Positions 7,500 to 16,290 of a stretch of 64,000 nt of DNA are shown in pieces (position 1 is the stretch's first letter; the number at the start of each line of letters is the position of its first letter). The notes under the pieces are model-generated. The model did not search any database. It worked only from the letters and a program-made list of their open reading frames with translations, and was not told the origin of the DNA. A program made the translations under genes and the position numbers. Origin of the DNA: Streptomyces sp. NBC_01296 (GTDB taxonomy: Bacteria > Actinomycetota > Actinomycetes > Streptomycetales > Streptomycetaceae); contig NZ_CP130720.1 of assembly GCF_035984415.1 (NCBI RefSeq), forward strand, positions 7,378,001 to 7,442,000, in the 5' to 3' direction.

Positions 7500-8636
7500 A
7501 TGAGCACCACCCGTACCTCCGGTACGACGGCTACGACAATCGACGTCGACCGTAGCGACGCGGACTACCGCGCCTGGCTGAAGGAGGCCGTCCGCAAGGT
7601 CCAGGCCGACGCCAACCGTTCTGCCGACACCCACCTGCTGCGCTTCCCGCTCCCCGAGGAATGGGGCATCGACCTCTACCTCAAGGACGAGTCCACCCAC
7701 CCGACGGGCTCCCTCAAGCACCGCCTCGCGCGCTCGCTGTTCCTCTACGCACTGTGCAACGGCTGGATCCGGCCCGGCCGCCCCGTCATCGAGGCCTCGT
7801 CCGGCTCGACCGCCGTCTCCGAGGCGTACTTCGCCAAGCTCATCGGCGTCCCGTTCATCGCCGTCATGCCGCGCACGACGAGCCCGGAGAAGTGCCGCCT
7901 CATCGAATTCCACGGCGGGGAATGCCACTTCGTGGACGACTCGATGAAGATGTACGAGGAGTCGGCGGAGCTCGCCGCCCGAACGGGCGGGCACTACATG
8001 GACCAGTTCACGTACGCGGAGCGGGCGACGGACTGGCGCGGCAACAACAACATTGCAGAATCGATGTACCAGCAGCTCCGGTTGGAGCGGTACCCCGAGC
8101 CCGCGTGGATCGTGGCGACCGCCGGCACGGGCGGCACCTCCGCGACCATCGCGCGCTACGTGCACTACATGCAGCACGACACCCGCGTCTGCGTCCCGGA
8201 CCCGGAGAACTCTTGCTTCTTCGACGGCTGGACCACCAACGACCCGCACGCGAGCAGCGATTGCGGCTCGCGCATCGAGGGCATAGGCCGGCCGCGGATG
8301 GAGCCGAGCTTCGTGCCGGGCGCGATCGACCGGATGATGAAGGTGCCGGACGCGGCGAGCGTCGCCGCGTGCCGGGCGCTGGAGCAGGCGATCGGGCGCA
8401 AGGCGGGCGGGTCGACCGGCACGGGTGTGTGGAGCGCCCTGAAGATCATCTCGGAGATGGTGGCCGAGGGGCGCAAGGGCAGCGTGGTCACGCTGCTGTG
8501 CGACCCGGGCGACCGCTACCTGGACAAGTACTACTCGGACGAGTGGCTGGCCTCGCAGGGCCTGGACATCGCCCCGTACACGGAGACGCTCGAGACCCTG
8601 CTCGCCACGGGCGTCTGGCGCGAGCCGACGGCCTGA
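7500..8636 (+). CDS. PLP-dependent cysteine synthase family protein (Cds1-type L-cysteine desulfhydrase)
   Basis: A 378-residue fold-type II PLP enzyme. The PLP lysine is in HPTGSLKHRLA (about residue 75), the phosphate-binding Asn/Ser loop equivalent is EASSGSTAVSE, and the glycine-rich phosphate cradle is ATAGTGGTSATI. The sequence matches the actinobacterial Cds1 group (Rv3684 type), which degrades cysteine to pyruvate, ammonia and H2S, more closely than CysK/CysM, whose loops differ. Desulfhydrase activity is therefore inferred. It is divergent from an anti-sigma-type ATPase. Confidence 0.82.
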   Translation: MSTTRTSGTTATTIDVDRSDADYRAWLKEAVRKVQADANRSADTHLLRFPLPEEWGIDLYLKDESTHPTGSLKHRLARSLFLYALCNGWIRPGRPVIEASSGSTAVSEAYFAKLIGVPFIAVMPRTTSPEKCRLIEFHGGECHFVDDSMKMYEESAELAARTGGHYMDQFTYAERATDWRGNNNIAESMYQQLRLERYPEPAWIVATAGTGGTSATIARYVHYMQHDTRVCVPDPENSCFFDGWTTNDPHASSDCGSRIEGIGRPRMEPSFVPGAIDRMMKVPDAASVAACRALEQAIGRKAGGSTGTGVWSALKIISEMVAEGRKGSVVTLLCDPGDRYLDKYYSDEWLASQGLDIAPYTETLETLLATGVWREPTA

Positions 8637-8680
8637 CCCTCGGGGACTGCCCGGCGCCCGGCGCCCGCGGCGGCGGCGCG

Positions 8681-9178
8681 TCAGGCCCCGCCCGCCGGGC
8701 GCTGCGCCGACAGGCGGGCGTCCAGGGCCCGGACCGCCGAGCGGAACGAGTGGCCGAGGCCCGGACGGGCACCGGTGAGGGCGAGCCGGAAGAGCGCCGG
8801 GCCGTCGGCGGCGAAGGTCCAGCGGACCAGGGTGCCGGATCCCGGCTCGGCCGGGACGAGCCGCCACTCCTCCAACAAGGCCCGGACCCCGGGGGCGTTG
8901 GTCTCGTCGACCCGGTACGCGTAGCGCCGCTCCGGATCCGCCGCCATGATCGTCTCCTGGAAGCGGACCCCGCCCACCAGCCGGATCTCCCGGCCCGCAC
9001 CCCCGTGCGTCGGCCGGGCCAGGGTCACCGCCCCGAACCAGCGCGGCCAGCCCTCGACCTCCTCGGCCAGGGCCCGGTACACGGCCTCGGGTGATGCCGC
9101 CGTCCGCGCGGCGAAGCTCAGGCGGATCGGGGCGTCCTCGATGAAGTCCAGCCCCACCGGGCGGAGTCGGCGTGCCAT
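8681..9178 (-). CDS. SRPBCC family (START/polyketide-cyclase-like) protein
   Basis: A 165-residue protein with the SRPBCC helix-grip pattern: an opening strand RLSFAARTAASPEAVYRALAE, then WPRWFGAV, GREIRLVGGVRFQETI, YRVDE, WRLVPAEPGSGTLVRWTF and a long C-terminal helix ending DARLSAQRP. The fold binds hydrophobic ligands. A real Shine-Dalgarno sequence (AGGAGG at 9186-9191) and a TATGGT -10 (9233-9238) on the minus strand support the start. No enzymatic role can be assigned. Confidence 0.8.
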   Translation of the reverse strand: MARRLRPVGLDFIEDAPIRLSFAARTAASPEAVYRALAEEVEGWPRWFGAVTLARPTHGGAGREIRLVGGVRFQETIMAADPERRYAYRVDETNAPGVRALLEEWRLVPAEPGSGTLVRWTFAADGPALFRLALTGARPGLGHSFRSAVRALDARLSAQRPAGGA

Positions 9179-9404
9179 GTCGGTGCCTCCTGGGGGTGTG
9201 CAGTGGAACGTGCGTGCGGGTGTGGTGCGCGTACCATAGCTGGCACCCCGTCAGATGTCCGCTGCGGCCCCGTTTCCGGTCCGGACGGCGGCAGGGCCCG
9301 GCCGGAAGATCGCCCGGAGTGTCGCCCGGAGGGGGCCTAGGCAGGTCGCGTGCTGCGCGGGATGCTGGAGGTGCGCCGATCCTGCCCCGCGAGCGGAGGC
9401 CGCC

Positions 9405-12020
9405 GTGCCGGACATCCCCAAGCCCCCGCATCCCCTGGCCCTCGAACTCCTGACACCCCCACGGCCCCTGGCCCTCGAACTCCGCGTGCACGGAGTCCAC
9501 GGCGCACCCCCCGACGAGCTGCTCGGCGACCCGCGCACCGTCCGGATCACCGGGGACTCGACCGCCGCCGTGTTCCGCCGCGCCGCGGACGCCGACGCCG
9601 AGGACCATCCCGAGTGGTACGCCGGCCGGCCCGTGGTCGAGGCCTACTGCTGGTCCCGGCTCACCTCCGGCAACGGCGCCCGCGCGCTGTGGCTGCTCCT
9701 CCTGCCCTTCATGGTGGTCAACCTCGCCCATTGGGCCCGGCCGGCCGCGCCCGCCACCGGTCCGGCGCCGCGCGGGGTGCGGACGTACGGGGTCCTCGTA
9801 CGCGTCCTCGCCCTCAGCCTCACACTGCTGCTGATCGCGGCCGCCTGCGAGGTCTCGCTCGACCTCCTCGCCTGGCAGTGCGCGGGGTCCACGCACTGCA
9901 CCGGCTCCCGTTCCTGGCTCGGGTTCGAGGAACCCGGCGGCTGGTGGGGCCAGCCCGGGCGGCGGCTCGCCCTCGGCGCGCTGGTCCCGGCCGCGCTGAC
10001 CGGGCTGCTGTGGTTCCTGTCGAACCGCACGTGGAGCGCGTACGAGTCCCAGCCGCCGCCCGCCGACACCGCCGCCCCCGCAGCCGCCGCGGGCACTGCG
10101 CCCGCGCTCGGCCGGCCCGGATTCTGGTACGGGCGGCGCATCGTGGCCCGGCTGCGCGCCGGACACACCGCCGCCGGGCTGCTCACCGTCGCGGCCGCCG
10201 TCGCCGTACCCACCGCCCGCTACGACCGCCGCGCCGGCACCCCCGCGCTCGAGGCCCTCGGCTGGGCCGTGGAGGTGCTGCTCGCCGCCGGGGCCGTCGC
10301 CGTCGCCTGGGTCGTCTGCCGGCGCGGCCGCACCGAGGCCCGCCCCGACCACCGCCTCGACCGCGCCGCCGTCACCCTGCTGCCCGGCTCCGCCCTCGCA
10401 CTGCTCGCCGCCGTCCTGCTGTACGCCGGCTGGTCGCGCCCCGGGTGGACCTCCGCCGGGCGGCTCCCCGGCGACTTCGCCTTCGGCGCTCTCATGCTCG
10501 GCCAGGGCTGCTGCGTCCTGCTCCTCGCCGCCGTCGCCGTCCGCCTGTACCGGCTGGCCCCCGACCCGGCGACCGCCCTGTACGGCCTCGGCGGCCCCGC
10601 CATCGCCATGCTCGGCTGCGCCCTCGGCGGGGTGATGTCCGGCGGCGTCGCCCAGCGGGTCGCCGACTGGCTGGACGGAGCGGGAGCCCCGGGCCCGGCC
10701 GGGGCTCCGCTGCCCGCGCCGCCCGTGCTGCTGTCCTGGCAGGCCGCCGTACTGCCCCCGCTGCTCCTCGTACTGGCCCTGCTCGCCGCCTGGTTCGCCG
10801 TACGCGGGATCCGCGCCCGGCGCAGGCTCGCCGCCGGGGTGGCCGCCGAATACCCGGGCGAGCCGCCCGACGAGGACCGCAGCCGCCGGATCGCCGGGGC
10901 GCGGGCCGCCGCCGCGCTCACCGACTCCGCACCCTGGTTCGTGGCCGCCGTCTCCGGGATCACGCTGCTGCTCGGTGCGGGCGCCCTCGCCGGAGCCTGG
11001 ATCAGCGGCCGGGTCCCGGGCGAGGCCGCCCGCGGCGCCCACCCGCTGCTGGAAACCGCCGCCCGCGCCGCCCAGGATGCCGGGTCCTGGCTGATCGGCC
11101 TCGGCTTCATACTGTTCGTCACCTGGGGCCGCCGCGCCTACCGGGATCCCGCCGCCCGCCGCACCATCGGCGTGCTGTGGGACGTGGGCACCTTCTGGCC
11201 GCGCGCCGCCCACCCGTTCGCGCCGCCCTGCTACGCCGAGCGCGCCGTCCCCGACCTGACCTGGCGGATGACCGGCTGGACCGGCCGTACCGGCGGCCGC
11301 CTGGTGATCTCCGGTCACTCCCAGGGCAGCGTCCTCGCGGCGGCCGCCGTCTGGCAACTGCCGCCGCAGGTCCGCCGCCGGGTCGCCCTGCTCACCTACG
11401 GCTCCCCGCTCCGGCGGCTCTACGGACGCTGGTTCCCGGCGTACTTCGGCCCGGGCCCGCTCGGCGCGCTGCACGGCGACGTCGACTGCTGGCGCAACCT
11501 CTGGCGCGCCACCGACCCGATCGGCGGCCCGGTCCTCGCTCGTGCCGGCGACACCACGCTCCCGGACGGCCCGTCGAGCGGGGCAGGCCCCCACGTCCCG
11601 GCAGGCCCCCACGTCCCGGCAGGCCCGGCCGCGCCGATCACCCCGGCAGGCCCCGACTGCCCGGCCGGCCCGGCCGCCCCGGCCGATTCCGTGGACCGGG
11701 GGCCGCTCGCCGACCCGCTCGCCTACGGGCGCAGCGCCCGCCACCCGCTGCCCGCGCCGATCCTCGGCCACTTCGACTACCAGGCCGATCCCGCCTTCGC
11801 CGCCGAACGCGACGCCCTCCTGGCCCGGTTGGCAGGCCCCGCCCGCCGCGCCCGGCCGGCCGCACCGGCAGGGCCGCCCGAGGGCGGCGACACAGCGACC
11901 ACACCCGAAACAGCGGCCGCACCGGCCGCAGCCGCCACTCCCGCCGTGCCGGCCCCCAGGGTCAGCAAGGAGCCGGCAGCGCCGGCAGAGCCGGAAGATC
12001 CTCCGGGAACAGCAGGGTGA
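9405..12020 (+). CDS. Large multi-pass membrane protein with an alpha/beta-hydrolase (GHSQG) domain
   Basis: An 871-residue protein. It starts at GTG 9405 (GGAGG 5 nt upstream) with two near-duplicate segments (PHPLALELL, PRPLALEL) leading into a hydrolase-like first strand ELRVHGVHG. About ten hydrophobic helices follow between residues 100 and 580. A cytosolic hydrolase half contains the lipase-type nucleophile elbow LVISGHSQGSVLAAAA (about residues 635-650) and LLTYGSPLRRLYGRWFP. A collagen-like PAGP/PHVPAGP linker is coded by an 18-bp tandem repeat near 11590. Lipase or esterase activity is inferred from the elbow. Its 3' end overlaps the convergent AAA gene by 59 bp. Confidence 0.72.
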   Translation: MPDIPKPPHPLALELLTPPRPLALELRVHGVHGAPPDELLGDPRTVRITGDSTAAVFRRAADADAEDHPEWYAGRPVVEAYCWSRLTSGNGARALWLLLLPFMVVNLAHWARPAAPATGPAPRGVRTYGVLVRVLALSLTLLLIAAACEVSLDLLAWQCAGSTHCTGSRSWLGFEEPGGWWGQPGRRLALGALVPAALTGLLWFLSNRTWSAYESQPPPADTAAPAAAAGTAPALGRPGFWYGRRIVARLRAGHTAAGLLTVAAAVAVPTARYDRRAGTPALEALGWAVEVLLAAGAVAVAWVVCRRGRTEARPDHRLDRAAVTLLPGSALALLAAVLLYAGWSRPGWTSAGRLPGDFAFGALMLGQGCCVLLLAAVAVRLYRLAPDPATALYGLGGPAIAMLGCALGGVMSGGVAQRVADWLDGAGAPGPAGAPLPAPPVLLSWQAAVLPPLLLVLALLAAWFAVRGIRARRRLAAGVAAEYPGEPPDEDRSRRIAGARAAAALTDSAPWFVAAVSGITLLLGAGALAGAWISGRVPGEAARGAHPLLETAARAAQDAGSWLIGLGFILFVTWGRRAYRDPAARRTIGVLWDVGTFWPRAAHPFAPPCYAERAVPDLTWRMTGWTGRTGGRLVISGHSQGSVLAAAAVWQLPPQVRRRVALLTYGSPLRRLYGRWFPAYFGPGPLGALHGDVDCWRNLWRATDPIGGPVLARAGDTTLPDGPSSGAGPHVPAGPHVPAGPAAPITPAGPDCPAGPAAPADSVDRGPLADPLAYGRSARHPLPAPILGHFDYQADPAFAAERDALLARLAGPARRARPAAPAGPPEGGDTATTPETAAAPAAAATPAVPAPRVSKEPAAPAEPEDPPGTAG
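11587..11622. repeat. Two tandem 18-bp units coding GPHVPA
   Basis: The unit GCAGGCCCCCACGTCCCG is repeated directly and then degenerates into further Pro-Ala-Gly codons. It encodes an in-frame linker in the membrane hydrolase. Confidence 0.7.
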
Positions 12021-14412
12021 GCTCGTCCGTGCCCGGATCCGACAGCTGCGCCACCCGGCCCGCATGCCGCTCGACCATCGACTCGAACGTCTGCCGGGCC
12101 GTTCGGCCGTTGCCGAACGCCGGGCCCTTCGGCAGCTCCGTGAAATACGCCAGCAGCGCCTTCTCGGTGCCTTCGCCGAGCCGGTACTCGTGCTCCTCCG
12201 CCTGCTGCTCCACGATCCGCAGCAGCTCCTGGGGCCCGTAGTCGCCGAAGGTGATGGTCCGGGAGAACCGCGAGGCCACCCCCGGATTGACGGTCAGGAA
12301 GCGGTCCATCTCCGCCGTGTACCCGGCGACGATCACCACCACGGCGTCCCGGTGGTCCTCCATCAGCTTCACGAGGGTGTCGATCGCCTCGCGCCCGAAG
12401 TCCCGGCCCGAGTCCTCCGGCGCGAGCGCGTACGCCTCGTCGATGAACAGCACCCCGCCGCGCGCCCGCTCGAAGGCCTCCTGCGTACGGATCGCCGTGG
12501 AGCCGATGTGCTCACCGACCAGGTCCACCCGGGACACCTCGACCAGGTGGCCGCGCTCCAGGACCCCGAGGGAGGCGAGGATCTCCCCGTAGAGCCGGGC
12601 CACCGTCGTCTTTCCGGTGCCGGGGGACCCGGTGAACACCAGATGGCGGCGCACCGAGGCGGCCTTGAGACCCGCCTCCCGGCGCCGCCGGCCCACCTCG
12701 ATCATGTCGGTGAGCGCCCGCACCTCGCGCTTGACGCTCTCCAGGCCCACCAGCGCGTCGAGCTGGCCCAGCACCTCACCGGAACCGCGCGCCGCCGACG
12801 ACCCCCGGTCCGCCTCCTCCACCGGGCGCGGAGCGGGCACCTGCGCCGCCTGCGCCGCAGGGCTCTGGACCGCGCCGACCGTACGGATGCCCGCACGCTC
12901 ACCGGTGAGAGCCCCGGCCGCGGCCGACTGGGCGGCGAACCGCGACCCGGACTCGTCGCTCGTGCACTCCTCGGCGAGCGGGCCGTCCTCCGAGAACTCG
13001 TAACCCCCGCGCGCACAGCGCTCGGTGTGGCAGCGCGTCAGCGTGGTGCGGCAGCCGTCGATGATGTGGAAGCCGAAGCCGGAGCTGCCCGTCACCCGGC
13101 AGGAATGGAAGCTTCCGCGCCCGCCCGCCGACACGTAGAACCCCGCCTCGGACGGGGAGCTCACCGTGCACCGCTCCAGCGCGGGATCGGCGCCCTTGGT
13201 CACGATCACCCCCGTCTGGACCGCGTCGATCGTGCAGTTGGCGAGGGTGCCGCCGCTGCCGTGGTCGCGGAACCAGGCCCCGGTCGCCGCCTCCCGGATC
13301 CGGCAGTCGTCGACCTGCGCGGTCGCCCCGTCGCTCACCGAGACGGCCGTGTTGCGCACCTGGGACAGATCGCTGTCGACGACGTCGGCACGCGAGCCCC
13401 GGTCCAGCACGAACACCGCGTCCGGCACGTCGTGCACCCGGCACGAGCTCAGCGAGGCAGTGGCCCCGTCGCTGATCCACACCGCCGGATAGTCGCCCGT
13501 GCTGTCGTGGATCTCGCAGGACTCGGCATCCACCCGGGTACCCGGATCCCACACCGACAGACCGTTGCGGCCGAACCGGCGGACAGTGGTGCGGCTGAGC
13601 GTGAGCACCGAACGGGAGCGCAGGTCCACCGCGTTCTCCGGGATGTCGTGGATATCGCAGCCGGCGAGCGTGAGCACAGCGTCCGTGTCGAGGGTGACCC
13701 CGTCCGTCGAGGTGCGGTGCACCGCGCAGTCCGTGAGCCGGGCCGCCGCGCGCGCGGCGATCTGCACACCGGTGCCCTTGATCTCGTACACCTCGCAGCC
13801 CAGCGCCTCCAGCCCCGAACCCTCGCCGGTGACCGCGATGCCCGCGCCCGACGCATGGTGGATCCGGCAGCGCTCCAGGCGCGGATGCCCGCCGCCGCGG
13901 ACGGAGACCCCGGCTTGCCCGGCGGCCACCACCTCGCACTCCTCGAACACCCCGCCGCCACCGTCCAGCACGGCGATCCCGACGCCCGTCGGATTCTCCA
14001 CCGTGCACCGCCGCACCACGGGCCGGGCCCCGCCGCGCACCTCGATGCCGGCCGCCGACCGGGTGCTCACCCGCAGATCGGTGAGCTCGGGAGAGCCCTC
14101 CTCGACGAGCAGCGCGGGCGCCGCCCGGTCCTGCCCCTCCAGGTGCAGGTCCTGGACCACGGCCGAGGCGCGCACCGTCAGCGCGACCCCGTCGAGCGGG
14201 GCGATCCGCACCGAACCCACCGAGCCCTCCGGCCCGCGCAGGGTGACGGCGTGGTCCAGCACCAGGTTCTCCCGGTAGGTGCCGGGGGCGATGGTCAGCA
14301 CGTCCCCGTCGCCCGCGGCGGCGAGCGCGGCGGCCAGCGTCGGATACTCACCGGAGCGGCGCCGCCACCGCGAAGACCCGCCGTGCGTCACCTGGACCGT
14401 GCCCTGTGCCAT
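11962..14412 (-). CDS. Right-handed beta-helix repeat protein fused to a CbxX/EccA-type AAA ATPase
   Basis: An 816-residue two-part protein. Residues ~10-520 form a parallel beta-helix of ~23-residue rungs (recurring patterns such as CEVVAAGQAGVSVRGGG, CRIHHASGAGIAV and CDIHDIPENAVDLR). After a linker, residues ~555-816 form an AAA+ module: Walker A GSPGTGKTT (~592), Walker B GVLFIDEAYAL (~650) and VIVAGYTAEMDRFL, like CbxX/CfxQ and the N-terminal-domain-linked EccA of type VII secretion. No ESX components are nearby. The ATG at 14412 was chosen over an upstream ATG at 14466 because PGTVQVT-like coding begins there. An ATP-driven remodelling role is inference. Confidence 0.82.
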   Translation of the reverse strand: MAQGTVQVTHGGSSRWRRRSGEYPTLAAALAAAGDGDVLTIAPGTYRENLVLDHAVTLRGPEGSVGSVRIAPLDGVALTVRASAVVQDLHLEGQDRAAPALLVEEGSPELTDLRVSTRSAAGIEVRGGARPVVRRCTVENPTGVGIAVLDGGGGVFEECEVVAAGQAGVSVRGGGHPRLERCRIHHASGAGIAVTGEGSGLEALGCEVYEIKGTGVQIAARAAARLTDCAVHRTSTDGVTLDTDAVLTLAGCDIHDIPENAVDLRSRSVLTLSRTTVRRFGRNGLSVWDPGTRVDAESCEIHDSTGDYPAVWISDGATASLSSCRVHDVPDAVFVLDRGSRADVVDSDLSQVRNTAVSVSDGATAQVDDCRIREAATGAWFRDHGSGGTLANCTIDAVQTGVIVTKGADPALERCTVSSPSEAGFYVSAGGRGSFHSCRVTGSSGFGFHIIDGCRTTLTRCHTERCARGGYEFSEDGPLAEECTSDESGSRFAAQSAAAGALTGERAGIRTVGAVQSPAAQAAQVPAPRPVEEADRGSSAARGSGEVLGQLDALVGLESVKREVRALTDMIEVGRRRREAGLKAASVRRHLVFTGSPGTGKTTVARLYGEILASLGVLERGHLVEVSRVDLVGEHIGSTAIRTQEAFERARGGVLFIDEAYALAPEDSGRDFGREAIDTLVKLMEDHRDAVVVIVAGYTAEMDRFLTVNPGVASRFSRTITFGDYGPQELLRIVEQQAEEHEYRLGEGTEKALLAYFTELPKGPAFGNGRTARQTFESMVERHAGRVAQLSDPGTDELTLLFPEDLPALPALPAPC

Positions 14413-14544
14413 GGTGCTGTCGTGCCCCCGCCCTCGTACTCGCGCCGTCGAAGCGACTGAAACCACCGCCGCCGCCCACCACAGGAGCGGCGACCGACTC
14501 CGACCGCTCCACCGTAGCGCGCGCGGAGCCGGTGAGATGCCAGG

Positions 14545-15150
14545 TCAGCTGCCCGCGCCCGCCCGGCCCCAGTCCGGACCCGCCGCCGCCCAGGCGCGGT
14601 CCAGCCGTATGTACCGCCGATGCATGAGCCTTCGTACGACGAGCCGGCGGACCGTCTCCACCAGCGCGGCCGCGCCGAGAGCGGCGGCCAGGCCCACCAC
14701 CGCCGCATGGCCGCTCGCCGAGGTCTCGTCGAGCGGACGCCCCACGAGCCGGCCCTGCGTATCGGTCCATATCCGGAACCGGTCCCCTGCCTGCGGCGGT
14801 TCCTCCGCGGCCGGCACCGTGCCCTGGTGGCTGCTGCCGTCGGGCGCCGTCCACGAGGCCACGATCTGCGTGCGCTGCGGGCTCTGCCGCTGCGCCGAAG
14901 GATCGGCGCCCGACCCCGTACCGGCGGCCGGCTCGGCGGCCGGCCGGACCACCACCGCCGGGACGAGGTACCGCTCCTGCCGCTGTTCGCGCGCGGCCCG
15001 CTGCAGCGTGCCGTCCACCTCCAGGCCCGCGACCGTGCCGACGGCCGGAGCCACCAGCAGGACGCACACCAGCGCGGCGAACGCCACCCATGCCTCGAAG
15101 AGATCTGTCGGCCGGCGCAGCGGATTGCGCCGCCAACGCCACACACCCAT
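14545..15150 (-). CDS. Rv1733c-like membrane protein
   Basis: A 201-residue protein with the actinobacterial Rv1733c architecture: a basic N-terminus (WRWRRNPLRR), a first TM helix at ~25-45, an extracytoplasmic domain with the WTAPDGSSHQGTVPA and GDRFRIWTDTQGRLV pattern, then a second TM helix (~150-172) and a basic tail. Function is unknown in the family, which includes a mycobacterial dormancy antigen. It lies 132 bp downstream of the beta-helix/AAA gene on the same strand and could be cotranscribed. Confidence 0.75.
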   Translation of the reverse strand: MGVWRWRRNPLRRPTDLFEAWVAFAALVCVLLVAPAVGTVAGLEVDGTLQRAAREQRQERYLVPAVVVRPAAEPAAGTGSGADPSAQRQSPQRTQIVASWTAPDGSSHQGTVPAAEEPPQAGDRFRIWTDTQGRLVGRPLDETSASGHAAVVGLAAALGAAALVETVRRLVVRRLMHRRYIRLDRAWAAAGPDWGRAGAGS

Positions 15151-15410
15151 GGCTGTCCACACGGTCCGGCACCCCCTTTGCCTCCGTCTGCCCTGCGGTC
15201 CAAGCCTCCCGCATGCCCCGGCAACGCGCATTCCGGGACGCGCGGCAGTCGTGTCACCCGATCCGGTGCACGAAGTCACGGAAGCCGAAGCCGAACTCCC
15301 GCACCTTCCCGCCACACCTGTCGAATGCACCAACGGCCCGCCCACGGTGCTTGGTTCCAGCCTTCCCCCAGAGCCCCTCGAAGGTGTCATTCCGAGGGGC
15401 CGGCGCACGC
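15151..15410. other. 260-bp intergenic region between the Rv1733c-like and MOSC genes
   Basis: No convincing gene. It holds the 8-bp stem described at 15373-15400 next to the MOSC stop and presumably the promoter of the Rv1733c-like gene, for which no clear -10 was seen. Confidence 0.5.
15373..15400 (-). terminator. Stem-loop downstream of the MOSC gene
   Basis: GCCCCTCG at 15373-15380 pairs with CGAGGGGC at 15393-15400 over a 12-nt loop, 10 nt beyond the MOSC stop codon on the minus strand. Confidence 0.5.
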
Positions 15411-16235
15411 TCACTCCAGGACGCGGACCTCGTCGCCCACCCGCACCGTGCCCACCCGCACCGGAACCAGCTGCCGCCCGAAGGCCAGTGACTTGCCGAT
15501 CCGCCGGTGCAGGGCCAGGGTCTTGAGCGGCTCCTTGCCGCGCTCCGCCGTCGCCTGGTCGGTGGTCGTGACGATGCACCGCCCGCACTCCCGGACCCCG
15601 CGGAAGACTGCGTCGCCGATCGCGATGCGCCGCCAGCCGTCCTCCGCCCACGCCTCGGCGCCGGCGACCACCACACTCGGGCGGAAACGGTTCATCGGCA
15701 GCGGACCCTCCTCGGGATGGTCCCCCTGCGCGATCAGCGAGTTGAGCGCGTCCAGCGACGCGAGGGTCACGAGCAGCACCGGATAGCCGTCGGCGAGGCT
15801 CACCGTCTCGCCCGGCAGCGCGTACTCCGGGTCCACGGGCCGCCGCACGGCAGGGTCGTCCATGTGCACCAGCCGCGCCGGAACCCCCAGGTAGGCGCTG
15901 AACCAGTCGGCCGCGGCGCTCGCGGCGACCACGGTCTCGATCTTCTTGCCGAACAGCACGACCGGCTCGAGCGGACCCGGCTCCGGCACCCCCACGACCA
16001 GCTCGGCCATGCCCGGCGCCGACAGCGCGACGGCGCCGCCCCCCAGCGGACGCGCCGCAGCCAACGCCAGCCGGGGCTGCTGGCGTTGGGTGATGACCGT
16101 GCCCTCGGTGTCGACGATTGCCCACCGCCGGTCCCCGGACAGACCCCAGGGCTCCACGACCACCTCGTCGGGAGCTGTCCCCGCTACCGACTTGACGGGA
16201 TGGACGTGGAGCGCCTGGACATACAAGTTCGCCAT
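15411..16235 (-). CDS. MOSC domain-containing protein (N-terminal beta-barrel, YiiM/mARC-like)
   Basis: A 274-residue protein with an MOSC N-terminal barrel (HPVKSVAGTAPDEVVVEPWG, then SGDRRWAIVDTEG) and a C-terminal MOSC domain (FRPSVVVAGAEAWAEDGWRRIAIGDAVF) followed by the conserved Cys region RECGRCIVTTTDQ. That Cys is the residue thought to bind molybdenum or carry sulfur in the mARC/MOCO-sulfurase group. It may reduce N-hydroxylated compounds with molybdenum cofactor, which is an inference. Molybdate uptake genes occur 35 kb away in the same window. The start at 16235 is 6 nt from a -10-like CAGGAT. Confidence 0.87.
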   Translation of the reverse strand: MANLYVQALHVHPVKSVAGTAPDEVVVEPWGLSGDRRWAIVDTEGTVITQRQQPRLALAAARPLGGGAVALSAPGMAELVVGVPEPGPLEPVVLFGKKIETVVAASAAADWFSAYLGVPARLVHMDDPAVRRPVDPEYALPGETVSLADGYPVLLVTLASLDALNSLIAQGDHPEEGPLPMNRFRPSVVVAGAEAWAEDGWRRIAIGDAVFRGVRECGRCIVTTTDQATAERGKEPLKTLALHRRIGKSLAFGRQLVPVRVGTVRVGDEVRVLE

Positions 16236-16290
16236 GGGAGCATCCTGCCAGGAGCTCCCACGCGCGCCCCGGCGAGCGTCAGCGGGCCCG

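Noticed and set aside
7326..12065. Very long minus-strand open frame (~1580 codons)
   Set aside because: It is the antisense shadow of the desulfhydrase and membrane-hydrolase genes; its translation is Gly/Ala/Arg low-complexity text without motifs.
14545..16125. A single large minus-strand gene spanning the MOSC and Rv1733c-like genes
   Set aside because: Codon usage and motifs show two separate proteins with a stem-loop and a 260-bp gap between; the joining frame is an artefact of high GC.
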